Part shown: positions 50,733 through 58,759 of the stretch, one piece after another
Layout: the number at the start of each line of letters is the position of its first letter
How positions within the stretch are numbered: position 1 is the stretch's first letter
NCBI RefSeq assembly: GCF_003992615.1
Contig: NZ_RZMY01000013.1
Coordinates: 474,238-538,237 of the forward strand
Length of the DNA: 64,000 bases
Origin: Flagellimonas beolgyonensis
GTDB taxonomy: Bacteria; Bacteroidota; Bacteroidia; Flavobacteriales; Flavobacteriaceae
Direction: 5' to 3'
The notes under the pieces: generated by a model
Database searches by the model: none
The model's input: the letters and a program-made list of their open reading frames with translations, nothing else
What the model was told of the DNA's origin: nothing
Program-made: the position numbers and the translations under genes

Positions 50733-51254
50733 ATGGAACAACAACAACCTAAAACAGGAAAATTTGCACTGAATTACGGTCTTTTATTAGGGGTCGTGTT
50801 TGTGGTTTTCGGGGTAATGCTCTACACCCAGAAAATGCATTATGAAATGAACCCGGCAGTAATGGTGGTATCCGTACTGCTAACTTTGGCGGCCGCATTT
50901 TTGGCCACCAACGCTTTTAAGAAGGCGAACGGAGGGTTCTTGACACTTGGCGAGGCCCTAAAAATTGCAGTAGGTGTCGCGGTAGTGGCAACGGTAATCT
51001 CCCTGATCTACCAGTACGTACTTACCCATTTTATTGAGCCCGATTATATGGACAAAGCCATGGAGTTGGCCAAGCCAAAGGCCTTGGAGCGCAATCCCAA
51101 CATGACGGAGGAACAATGGCAACAAGGGGTTGAGATGCAGAAAAAACTTGCATGGATCCAATATCCAATTGGTCTTATTATCAACAGTATCATCGGACTA
51201 GTGGTTGGTCTTGTGGTTGGATTGATCCTGAAAAAATCCAAACCGGAATACTAA
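50733..51254 (+). CDS. DUF4199 family membrane protein
   Basis: 173 residues with four hydrophobic helices: YGLLLGVVFVVFGVMLYTQ, AVMVVSVLLTLAAAFLATNA, IAVGVAVVATVISLIYQYV and GLIINSIIGLVVGLVVGLIL, and a charged loop between the third and last. This is the DUF4199 layout, a Bacteroidota family of unknown role often adjacent to glycosyltransferase 2 genes. It lies 42 bp before the glycosyltransferase start here, which has a -7 element in between. Confidence 0.9.
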   Translation: MEQQQPKTGKFALNYGLLLGVVFVVFGVMLYTQKMHYEMNPAVMVVSVLLTLAAAFLATNAFKKANGGFLTLGEALKIAVGVAVVATVISLIYQYVLTHFIEPDYMDKAMELAKPKALERNPNMTEEQWQQGVEMQKKLAWIQYPIGLIINSIIGLVVGLVVGLILKKSKPEY

Positions 51255-51266
51255 ACCAAAAAATAC

Positions 51267-51274
51267 TACTTTTG
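51267..51274 (+). promoter_or_regulatory. -7 element for the glycosyltransferase gene
   Basis: TACTTTTG fits TAnnTTTG, 23 bp before ATG 51297. No TTG at the usual upstream spacing. Confidence 0.45.
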
Positions 51275-51296
51275 AAAGGAATTCGAGAAACAAGCA

Positions 51297-52244
51297 ATGC
51301 AGATTTCCATTGTAATTCCTTTACTTAACGAGCAAGAATCGCTTAAAGAACTACATGATTGGATTGTAAAAGTAATGCAATCCAATCATTTTTTATATGA
51401 GGTCATCTTTATAGATGACGGTAGTATCGATGGTTCCTGGGACATCATCGAATCGCTCACCAAATCCGACCCCAACGTTAAGGGTATCCGTTTTTTGAAG
51501 AATTACGGCAAATCCCAAGCCTTACATGCTGGGTTCCACGCGGCACAAGGCGATGTGGTCATCACCATGGATGCCGACTTGCAGGACAACCCGGAGGAAA
51601 TCCCTGAGATGTATCGAATGATTACCGAAGGAGGCCAACAAGTCGTGTCTGGGTGGAAAAAGAAACGATACGATTCAGTCATTACCAAGAACCTCCCTTC
51701 CAAACTCTTCAACTGGGCAGCTCGAAAGACATCAGGCGTAAAATTGCACGATTTCAACTGTGGACTTAAGGCCTTTGATAAAAATGTGATAAAAACCATA
51801 GAAGTCCATGGTGAAATGCACCGCTATATTCCTGTTTTGGCCAAAAATGCGGGCTTTTCCAACATTGCAGAAAAAGTGGTACAGCACCAAGCCCGAAAGT
51901 ATGGTTCCACCAAGTTTGGGGCAGAACGTTTTATTCACGGGTTTTTGGATCTCATCACCATTTGGTTCGTTTCCAAATTTGGACGAAGGCCCATGCACCT
52001 TTTTGGTGCCTTGGGGGTACTGATGTTCATTGTTGGTTTTGGTTTTTCATTATATCTGGGCATCGATAAATTGTTCCTGAACCCCACCGGAAGATTGATT
52101 ACCGAACGTCCACAATTCTATATTGCATTGACGGCCATGATCATAGGTACACAGTTATTTTTGGCCGGTTTTATCGGTGAAATCATGGTGCGGTCCAGAA
52201 AAAATGACACCCGATATACCATCTCGGAGAAAATTAATATCTGA
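51297..52244 (+). CDS. Glycosyltransferase family 2, polyprenyl-phosphate type
   Basis: 315 residues. GT2 domain with IVIPLLNEQESLKELHDWIV at the start, EVIFIDDGSIDGSWD, and TMDADLQDNPEEIPEM (DxD metal site), then C-terminal two TM helices (LGVLMFIVGFGFSLYLG and IALTAMIIGTQLFLAGFIGE). This is the DPM1/ArnC-like layout: transfer of a sugar from a nucleotide donor to a lipid carrier at the inner membrane. It is followed by a phosphosugar mutase and an ABC exporter, a plausible cell-surface polymer or lipid pathway. Confidence 0.93.
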   Translation: MQISIVIPLLNEQESLKELHDWIVKVMQSNHFLYEVIFIDDGSIDGSWDIIESLTKSDPNVKGIRFLKNYGKSQALHAGFHAAQGDVVITMDADLQDNPEEIPEMYRMITEGGQQVVSGWKKKRYDSVITKNLPSKLFNWAARKTSGVKLHDFNCGLKAFDKNVIKTIEVHGEMHRYIPVLAKNAGFSNIAEKVVQHQARKYGSTKFGAERFIHGFLDLITIWFVSKFGRRPMHLFGALGVLMFIVGFGFSLYLGIDKLFLNPTGRLITERPQFYIALTAMIIGTQLFLAGFIGEIMVRSRKNDTRYTISEKINI

Positions 52245-52301
52245 GAGGATGCAAAATCCCTAAACTTTGTATTTTTAAGAAAACTAAACACGCATAGCAC
52301 T

Positions 52302-54008
52302 ATGGATTCCATTATGGCAACGGCACAATCTTGGCTCACCGATTTTTTTGATGATCGAACGAAGAGCGAAATCCTGAACTTGATAAAGAACGATCCCGAA
52401 GAACTGAAGGAACGATTTTACAAGAACCTGGAATTCGGTACCGGTGGCATGCGTGGGGTTATGGGTGTTGGCACCAATAGAATCAACAGGTATACCTTGG
52501 GTAAAAACACCCAGGGATTAAGCAACTATCTTAAAAGATCGTACACTGACAGCGAAATCAAGGTGGTGATTGCCTATGATTGCCGACACAACTCCAAAAC
52601 ACTCGCAAGAACAGTGGCAGAGGTGTTTTCAGCCAATGGGGTACATGTATATCTTTTCTCCGATTTGCGAACCACGCCCGAACTTTCCTTCGCCGTGCGG
52701 TATTTGGGATGTCATGCAGGTATTGTTCTGACCGCGTCCCACAATCCACCCGAATATAATGGCTACAAAGTGTATTGGGCAGATGGAGGTCAAATCGTGC
52801 CCCCACAAGATGGGGAGATCATTGCCGAAATCGACTCCTTATCTTTTGAGGATATCAAGTTTGAAACCAACGAAAACCTCATCCATTTGATCGATGAGGA
52901 AGTGGACGAAGCTTTCTTCACGGCTTCCGTCAACAATGGAAATTTCGACGCCAAAGGTAAGGATGACTTCAAGATCGTGTTCACCTCATTGCACGGCACA
53001 TCCATTACCGCCATTCCCGAAGTTTTGAAGCGGGCCGGCTATAACAATGTGACCATCATCGAGGAACAAGCCAAACCGAATGGCGATTTTCCCACCGTCG
53101 TCTCCCCCAACCCGGAAGAACCCGAAGCGTTGGAAATGGCCATTAAAAAAGCGGAGGAAATCGGCGCCGATATGGTGGTAGGAACGGACCCCGACAGCGA
53201 CCGTTTGGGTATTGCCGTGCGAAACCTTGAAGGGAAGATGGAATTGCTCAACGGCAACCAGACCATGGTACTCATGACCAAATTTCTTTTGGACAAGTAC
53301 AAAGAACAAGGTTTTAAGGGTAACGAATTTGTAGCTTCCACCATTGTTTCCACTCCAATGATGGGTCAAATGGCAAAAGCCTATGGCGTGGAATTCAAAA
53401 TTGCACTCACCGGATTCAAATGGATCGGAAAAATGATCAAGGACTTCCCCAATTCCAAATTTATTGGAGGTGGCGAAGAAAGCTTTGGCTACATGGTGGG
53501 GGATTTTGTCCGTGATAAGGATGCCGTCACCTCTACCCTATTGGCCTGTGAAATTGCCGCCAATGCCAAGGCCAACGGCAGTTCATTTTACAAGGATTTG
53601 ATCGATGCTTACGCGCAATTCGGTTTTTATAAGGAAAAACTGATCTCCCTCACCAAAAAGGGCATAAGCGGGGCTGAAGAAATCAAACAAATGCTCAAGG
53701 ATTTCAAGGAAAACCCGGTTGAATCCGTTCAAGGCTCCAAATTGTTGTGGATCGAGGATTACAATACCTCCATTGCCAAAAATGTACAGACCGGCGAAGA
53801 AAAGCCCATCAACATTCCCAAGTCGAACGTGTTGATCTACGAAACAGAGGATGGTACACGCATTGCGGCCCGACCCAGTGGTACGGAACCCAAGGTGAAA
53901 TTTTACATCAGCACAAATGCAAAATTGGCGAATGCGGCCGATTATAAATCCGTAAATTCGCAGCTGGATGCCAAGTTGGACGGTATCCAATCCGAGCTGA
54001 ATTTATAA
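52302..54008 (+). CDS. Phosphosugar mutase (phosphoglucomutase/phosphomannomutase type)
   Basis: 568 residues. Alpha-D-phosphohexomutase motifs: catalytic phosphoserine in VLTASHNPPEYNGYKVYW, metal-binding loop GTDPDSDRLG, sugar-binding GGGEESFGYM and phosphate-binding RPSGTEPKVKFY. Interconverts hexose 1- and 6-phosphates; which sugar cannot be told. It is preceded by a glycosyltransferase and followed 4 bp later by an ABC exporter. Start ATG 52302; ATG 52314 is an alternative. Confidence 0.93.
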   Translation: MDSIMATAQSWLTDFFDDRTKSEILNLIKNDPEELKERFYKNLEFGTGGMRGVMGVGTNRINRYTLGKNTQGLSNYLKRSYTDSEIKVVIAYDCRHNSKTLARTVAEVFSANGVHVYLFSDLRTTPELSFAVRYLGCHAGIVLTASHNPPEYNGYKVYWADGGQIVPPQDGEIIAEIDSLSFEDIKFETNENLIHLIDEEVDEAFFTASVNNGNFDAKGKDDFKIVFTSLHGTSITAIPEVLKRAGYNNVTIIEEQAKPNGDFPTVVSPNPEEPEALEMAIKKAEEIGADMVVGTDPDSDRLGIAVRNLEGKMELLNGNQTMVLMTKFLLDKYKEQGFKGNEFVASTIVSTPMMGQMAKAYGVEFKIALTGFKWIGKMIKDFPNSKFIGGGEESFGYMVGDFVRDKDAVTSTLLACEIAANAKANGSSFYKDLIDAYAQFGFYKEKLISLTKKGISGAEEIKQMLKDFKENPVESVQGSKLLWIEDYNTSIAKNVQTGEEKPINIPKSNVLIYETEDGTRIAARPSGTEPKVKFYISTNAKLANAADYKSVNSQLDAKLDGIQSELNL

Positions 54009-54012
54009 GTGA

Positions 54013-55839
54013 ATGAACTACTTTAAAAAGATTCTCCGGTTTGCTGGTCCCTATCGCAAATACGGCTATTTGAATATATTTTTCAATATTCTATATGCGC
54101 TTTTCAGTGCATTGTCCTTTGCTGCATTGATCCCAATGCTCAATGTGCTGTTCGATAAGACCAAACAGCTTACCGCCCCACCTTCCTTTGAAGGCATCGG
54201 CAAAGCCAAGGATTATTTCATGGATTACATGAATTACCAGGTCACCCAGTATTCGGGAGAAGACCCCATGAAGGGCTTGGTATTGGTGGTCGGACTGGTC
54301 TTGGTGCTCTTTTTGCTAAAAAACATCTTCAATTATCTGGCGATGTACTTTATCACCTTTCTACGGAACGGTGTGCTTCGGGATGTCCGAAACAAGATGT
54401 ATGAGAAAATTGTGGACTTGCCGATTTCCTATTTTTCCGAAAAACGAAAAGGGGATGTCATTGCGCGGATCACCTCGGATGTACTGGAAATACAACATTC
54501 CTTTCTATCCATTTTGGAGCTGATTGTGCGGGAACCCCTTACCATTCTCTTCACCATTGTCGTCATGTTTTTGATCAGTGTAAAGCTGACCATCTTTGTT
54601 TTTGTCTTTATTCCCATTGCCGGAATGCTTATTTCCCGCATTGGAAAATCCTTGAAACGTAAATCGGATAGGGTGCAAAAGGAACAAGGTGAGTTTTTAT
54701 CCATTGTGGAAGAAACCTTGGGCGGACTTCGGGTCATCAAAGCATTTAATGCAGAATCCCGATTCTTTAAGACATTTGAGCGATCCACTTCGCGATTTTT
54801 CAAGTTTTCCAATACCCTTTTGAATCGACAAAACTTGGCCTCACCTACCGGCGAGTTCCTTGGGATTTTGGTCATTGGAATCTTGCTGTGGTTCGGTGGG
54901 CGCATGGTCTTGGTGGAAAGCACTTTGGATGCCGCTTCCTTTATTGCCTATATGGGATTGGCCTACAATATCTTGACACCGGCAAAGGCCATCAGTAAAG
55001 CATCTTATGGGGTCAAAAAAGGAAATGCCGCAGCGGAACGTGTCTTGGAGATATTGGAATCCGAAAATCCAATTAAAGATGCCGATGGAGCCCTAGAAAA
55101 AATGGACTTCTCCACCGCTATTGAAATGGCCAATGTTGGTTTCAAATACGAAGATGACTATGTTTTGAAAAACTTCAACCTTAAGGTTGAAAAAGGAAAG
55201 ACCGTGGCATTGGTCGGCCAATCCGGTAGCGGAAAAAGTACCGTGGCCAACTTGGTCACCCGATTTTATGATGTGAACAAAGGGGAAATCCTGATCGATG
55301 GCACCAACATCAAGAACATCACCAAAAAATCCTTGCGCGGACTCATGGGACTGGTTACCCAGGATTCCATATTGTTCAATGACTCTGTGAAACAAAATAT
55401 TTCACTGGGCAAGGAAGATGCAACCATGGAAGAGATCGTTGCCGCAGCAAAAGTGGCGAATGCGCACGATTTTATCATGGAGCTGCCCCACGGTTACGAT
55501 ACCAATATCGGCGATGGAGGGAACAAACTGAGTGGCGGTCAAAAACAACGCCTATCCATTGCGAGGGCTGTTTTGAAGAATCCGCCCATCATGGTTCTGG
55601 ACGAGGCCACCTCGGCCCTCGACACCGAAAGCGAAAGATTGGTGCAGGATGCGTTGGAAAAAATGATGAAGAACCGCACTTCCATTGTGATTGCCCACCG
55701 ATTGTCTACCATTCAAAATGCCGATACGATTGTGGTGATGAGCAAAGGGGAAATTGTGGAACAAGGTACCCACGACGAGCTGATGAAATCCCAAAAAGGC
55801 TACAAACGACTTGTGGAGATGCAGTCCTTCACTTCGTAG
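54013..55839 (+). CDS. ABC exporter, MsbA-like fused permease-ATPase
   Basis: 608 residues. Six-TM permease domain to about residue 330, then ATPase domain: Walker A GQSGSGKST, Q-loop TQDSILF, signature LSGGQKQR, Walker B IMVLDEATSALD and H-loop IAHRLST. The type transports lipid-linked or hydrophobic substrates as a homodimer. The gap to the mutase stop is 4 bp, so they are cotranscribed. Flippase for a lipid A or glycolipid precursor is a reasonable inference. Confidence 0.93.
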   Translation: MNYFKKILRFAGPYRKYGYLNIFFNILYALFSALSFAALIPMLNVLFDKTKQLTAPPSFEGIGKAKDYFMDYMNYQVTQYSGEDPMKGLVLVVGLVLVLFLLKNIFNYLAMYFITFLRNGVLRDVRNKMYEKIVDLPISYFSEKRKGDVIARITSDVLEIQHSFLSILELIVREPLTILFTIVVMFLISVKLTIFVFVFIPIAGMLISRIGKSLKRKSDRVQKEQGEFLSIVEETLGGLRVIKAFNAESRFFKTFERSTSRFFKFSNTLLNRQNLASPTGEFLGILVIGILLWFGGRMVLVESTLDAASFIAYMGLAYNILTPAKAISKASYGVKKGNAAAERVLEILESENPIKDADGALEKMDFSTAIEMANVGFKYEDDYVLKNFNLKVEKGKTVALVGQSGSGKSTVANLVTRFYDVNKGEILIDGTNIKNITKKSLRGLMGLVTQDSILFNDSVKQNISLGKEDATMEEIVAAAKVANAHDFIMELPHGYDTNIGDGGNKLSGGQKQRLSIARAVLKNPPIMVLDEATSALDTESERLVQDALEKMMKNRTSIVIAHRLSTIQNADTIVVMSKGEIVEQGTHDELMKSQKGYKRLVEMQSFTS

Positions 55840-55845
55840 GTCTGG

Positions 55846-56075
55846 ATTTATGGATCGTTGGATTTCCGGATTTTTGGATTGACAGATTTTCGAATAGAAG
55901 TATTTCTGGCTCTTGGCTCTTAAAAACAAAAGTCTTTTTATTCAACCCTCACTACCACACCTCCTTTAACCTTTAACCTTTAACCTTTCACCTTTTACCC
56001 ATCCCCCTTTTTCATTGTTGATTGTTTATTATCCATTGTACATTGACCCATTAAACCATTTCCCCTTACCTTAGT
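55846..56075. repeat. Low-complexity region with CCTTTAA heptamers
   Basis: Degenerate GGATTTxx units (55846-55880) are followed by tandem CCTTTAA at 55963-55983 (three exact copies), CCTTTCA, then CCTTTTACCC; beyond that ATTG-rich segments. All sit in the gap between the ABC exporter and the sigma factor gene, which holds no coding sequence. The 7-bp unit differs from the 25-kb array but has the same length. Confidence 0.7.
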
Positions 56076-56098
56076 CAAAGCATCAAATAGTTTGAACC

Positions 56099-56641
56099 TT
56101 GATCGCTGAGGAAACCTTAGTTCAGGAATTAAAGGACCAGAAAAGTCAAGCAAAGGCCTTTGAGGTGTTGGTGAACACCTACAAAGAACGCCTCTATTGG
56201 CATATTCGGCGCATTGTGCTAAACCATGATGATGCCGATGATGTGCTACAGAACACCTTTATCAAGGTGTATAAGAACATAGACGGGTTCAAGGGCGAGA
56301 GCAAACTATACTCTTGGCTGTATCGTATTGCCACGAACGAATCCCTAACTTTTCTCAAACAAAAATCGAAGAAATTGGGCATTGGCGATCAGGAATTAAA
56401 GGACCGGATGGTCGAAAACCTACAAGCCGATGTATATTTTGAGGGGGATGCCATTCAATTGAAATTGCAAAAAGCATTGGCCGAACTCCCCGATAAACAA
56501 AAGTTGGTGTTCACCATGAAGTATTTCCAGGAAATGAAATACGAGGATATTTCCGAAGTACTGGAAACCTCGGTGGGCGCCTTAAAAGCCTCCTATCATT
56601 TGGCGGTTAAGAAAATTGAAGCGTATCTTAAAGCAGATTAA
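56099..56641 (+). CDS. ECF-type RNA polymerase sigma factor
   Basis: 180 residues with TTG start 56099 (MIAEETLVQELKDQKSQAKA). Sigma2 region with YWHIRRIVLNHDDADDVLQN and FIKVYKNIDGFKGESKLYSW; sigma4 region with LPDKQKLVFTMKYFQEMKYE and DISEVLETSVGALKASYHLA. Small sigma of the envelope-stress type. The next two genes, an anti-sigma-like membrane protein and a Spy-like periplasmic protein, form a natural unit with it. Confidence 0.92.
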   Translation: MIAEETLVQELKDQKSQAKAFEVLVNTYKERLYWHIRRIVLNHDDADDVLQNTFIKVYKNIDGFKGESKLYSWLYRIATNESLTFLKQKSKKLGIGDQELKDRMVENLQADVYFEGDAIQLKLQKALAELPDKQKLVFTMKYFQEMKYEDISEVLETSVGALKASYHLAVKKIEAYLKAD

Positions 56642-56674
56642 ACCTTGGATGCCTTTTGGCGTCTTATACATACA

Positions 56675-57208
56675 ATGAAAAAGGACAAAAAAAATAGTTT
56701 CAACACTCCGGAAGGCTACTTCGAAAGCTTCAACGAGCGGCTGATGTCCCGATTGGGCCAAGATGAAACTGATGCTTCGGAATCCATCATCCCAAAAACC
56801 GATGGATTTGGTGTGCCTGTGGGCTATTTTGAAACAATTGGTCCTACGATCCTATCAAAGACCACAACCGAAAAAGGAAAGGTCATACCCCTACGCGCGT
56901 ATCGCAAATTCTACTACGGGGCCGCAGCTGTGGCCGCTGTGTTGATCATTGTTTTTGGACTTAACTGGAATGCAAAGACCAATCCTGTCACTTTCGATGA
57001 TTTGGCCAATACGGAAATCGATGCCTATTTTGAGGCGAATGCCTCCGAACTGACTTCCTACGACCTAGCAGAAGTGGTTGCCTTGGAAGACATTCAGTTG
57101 AACGACATGTTGGAAGAGGATTTGAATAGTGAACACATTTTGGAATACTTGGACGAAAACGTGGAAGATGTACGAGATCTAAATCTAGAAGAAATTGATT
57201 ATGAATAA
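56675..57208 (+). CDS. Anti-sigma-like single-TM protein
   Basis: 177 residues from ATG 56675 (MKKDKKNSFNTPEGYFESFN); a frame to 56645 lacks a good start. N-terminal ~90 residues are cytoplasmic (NERLMSRLGQDETDASESII), then a TM helix (YYGAAAVAAVLIIVFGLNW), then an acidic periplasmic region (DDLANTEIDAYFEANASELT, NDMLEEDLNSEHILEYLDEN). No ZAS zinc motif is seen, so the anti-sigma role is an inference from position. Its stop overlaps the next ATG by 8 bp. Confidence 0.78.
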   Translation: MKKDKKNSFNTPEGYFESFNERLMSRLGQDETDASESIIPKTDGFGVPVGYFETIGPTILSKTTTEKGKVIPLRAYRKFYYGAAAVAAVLIIVFGLNWNAKTNPVTFDDLANTEIDAYFEANASELTSYDLAEVVALEDIQLNDMLEEDLNSEHILEYLDENVEDVRDLNLEEIDYE

Positions 57209-57638
57209 AAAACTACCCATATTGATTGCTTTTTTGGCCGGTATCTTTTGGATACAGGCCCAAGGACCGGTGCGTGATCGTATTAAAACCCTGAAAGTAG
57301 CTTTCATTACCGAACGGGTTGGACTGACCAGCAAGGAGGCCCAGCAATTTTGGCCGATTTACAACGAACACGAAGCTGTTTTGGAAGATATCCGACAAAG
57401 GGAACGGTCCGAGCTTCATTCGCGCATGCCTTTACAAAACCTATCCGATGGTGACGCCGATGCGCTTTTGAACAACTTACTGGCCCTTCAATTTGAAAAG
57501 GAAAAGGCAGATCGGCAATTTATAACGGATATAAGAACCGTAATCCCTGCCAAAAAGGTGCTCCTGCTCCTCAGAGCAGAAGAGGATTTCAAAAAACAAT
57601 TACTGCAAACCTATCGCAAACGGCGTGGGGGTGGATAA
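57201..57638 (+). CDS. Spy/CpxP-like periplasmic protein
   Basis: 145 residues from ATG 57201 (MNKKLPILIAFLAGIFWIQA), signal peptide ending near AQ. The mature part is helical, with RIKTLKVAFITERVGLTSKE, QQFWPIYNEHEAVLEDIRQR and LNNLLALQFEKEKADRQFIT, resembling LTxxQ/Spy-type ATP-independent chaperones, though the exact LTxxQ motifs are weak (LTSKEAQQF). It overlaps the anti-sigma-like gene by 8 bp, so both are translated together. Likely an envelope-stress output or sensor. Confidence 0.8.
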   Translation: MNKKLPILIAFLAGIFWIQAQGPVRDRIKTLKVAFITERVGLTSKEAQQFWPIYNEHEAVLEDIRQRERSELHSRMPLQNLSDGDADALLNNLLALQFEKEKADRQFITDIRTVIPAKKVLLLLRAEEDFKKQLLQTYRKRRGGG

Positions 57639-57665
57639 CATTAAACTTAACCCATTTCCGTTCCC

Positions 57666-58700
57666 CTATGGTCGAAAAACCAATCTGGCAATCCGGTTTC
57701 TACCGGCGGCATAGGCAACGGAGTCGTTCAAAAACCGAAGGGTAAAGAACGATTCATCGTTTAAGTCTTTCCAGTTTTCCCCACCATCAGCAGAATACGA
57801 AATTCCGGTAAATCCAATGGCCACCAAACCCTTCCCTTCGGAATTGGGTACAAACTGCACACAGCTTTTATACCCCGGGGCCACACCATCGGCAATCAGC
57901 TGCCATGTTTTGCCACCATCATGGGTAATGATCTTGTTCTTTTCGCTGGATTCAGGGGAAGTATAATCCCCGCCAATGGCAAAACCCAGGTTTTCATCAT
58001 AAAAATCCATGGAATAAATACCTTGTGTGGGCGCTTCATGAATAATCGGCGTTTGTTGGATTGCCCATGTGGCTCCTTGGTCTGCAGAATGATAGACCCG
58101 TCCTTCCGTTGTGCCAATCCACACTTGTTTTCCTTGAACCACTATATTGCTGTTACTGGCCGCAAAGGCACCCTCCCCGGCTATTCCTTCGGGTAATCGA
58201 TCACACGGCAATTTGGTCCATGAATTCCCTCCATCCCTGGTAATAATAATGGAAAGACAACCATCCACGGTATCACCTACTGCAATGCCGTTCCGATCAT
58301 CCCAAAAGATTAGGCTATCATAAAAAACACCTTCCCCTTCTTCCTTGTAAACCAATTCCATTTTTCCTTGGCTGCCCGTTTTGAACAAAAGGGCCGGACT
58401 TTCCACCGAAAGCATAAAAAAATCATTTGTGGTCTTTCCCACAGCTCGGAAACTTGGCGTTATGGAGTCAAAAGTTTGAATACTGCTCCGTACCTGTTGA
58501 CTGTTCACATCCACAGTGCCGTACACGCCACCGCTTCCGGCAAACGCCAAAGTATTCGCATCCAAAAAAGTAATGGCCCGAATACTCACCGAGTCTTCAA
58601 AAACTGGGGTGATGGTAACCGATTGGAATGGCTGGTATTGCTTTTCGGACGAACAGGAAAAGAAAAGGATAACAACTAAAAGGGTCAAGGAATACCTCAT
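57666..58700 (-). CDS. YCF48/BNR-type beta-propeller lipoprotein
   Basis: 344 residues from ATG 58700 (MRYSLTLLVVILFFSCSS), lipobox FFSC. Repeats of the sialidase/BNR kind: ITRDGGNSWTKLPCD, HSADQGATWAIQQTP, ITHDGGKTWQLIAD and SADGGENWKDLNDES. This matches the YCF48-like photosystem assembly/oxidoreductase family found widely in Bacteroidota. No active-site residues of true sialidases are obvious. Promoter elements lie immediately upstream. Confidence 0.88.
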   Translation of the reverse strand: MRYSLTLLVVILFFSCSSEKQYQPFQSVTITPVFEDSVSIRAITFLDANTLAFAGSGGVYGTVDVNSQQVRSSIQTFDSITPSFRAVGKTTNDFFMLSVESPALLFKTGSQGKMELVYKEEGEGVFYDSLIFWDDRNGIAVGDTVDGCLSIIITRDGGNSWTKLPCDRLPEGIAGEGAFAASNSNIVVQGKQVWIGTTEGRVYHSADQGATWAIQQTPIIHEAPTQGIYSMDFYDENLGFAIGGDYTSPESSEKNKIITHDGGKTWQLIADGVAPGYKSCVQFVPNSEGKGLVAIGFTGISYSADGGENWKDLNDESFFTLRFLNDSVAYAAGRNRIARLVFRP

Positions 58701-58715
58701 GGAATTTATTTTCTT

Positions 58716-58745
58716 CAAAAGTAAGGAGAAATGGTACCTTTGCAA
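58716..58745 (-). promoter_or_regulatory. Promoter of the YCF48-like gene, Bacteroidota consensus
   Basis: On the minus strand: TTG (58745-58743), 19-bp spacer, TACTTTTG (58723-58716). Full match; leader about 10 nt. Its -33 abuts the -7 element of the divergent rsmB gene. Confidence 0.75.
58735..58742 (+). promoter_or_regulatory. -7 element for rsmB
   Basis: TACCTTTG fits TAnnTTTG and ends 17 bp before ATG 58760, giving a very short leader. No TTG at the correct upstream distance; the two divergent promoters share about 30 bp. Confidence 0.5.
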
Positions 58746-58759
58746 CCTTATTTTATGTC

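Noticed and set aside
50733..51254. Zur-type operator upstream of rpmE2 and DUF4199
   Set aside because: I looked for a palindrome between the two divergent starts because type B L31 is often zinc regulated; none was convincing.
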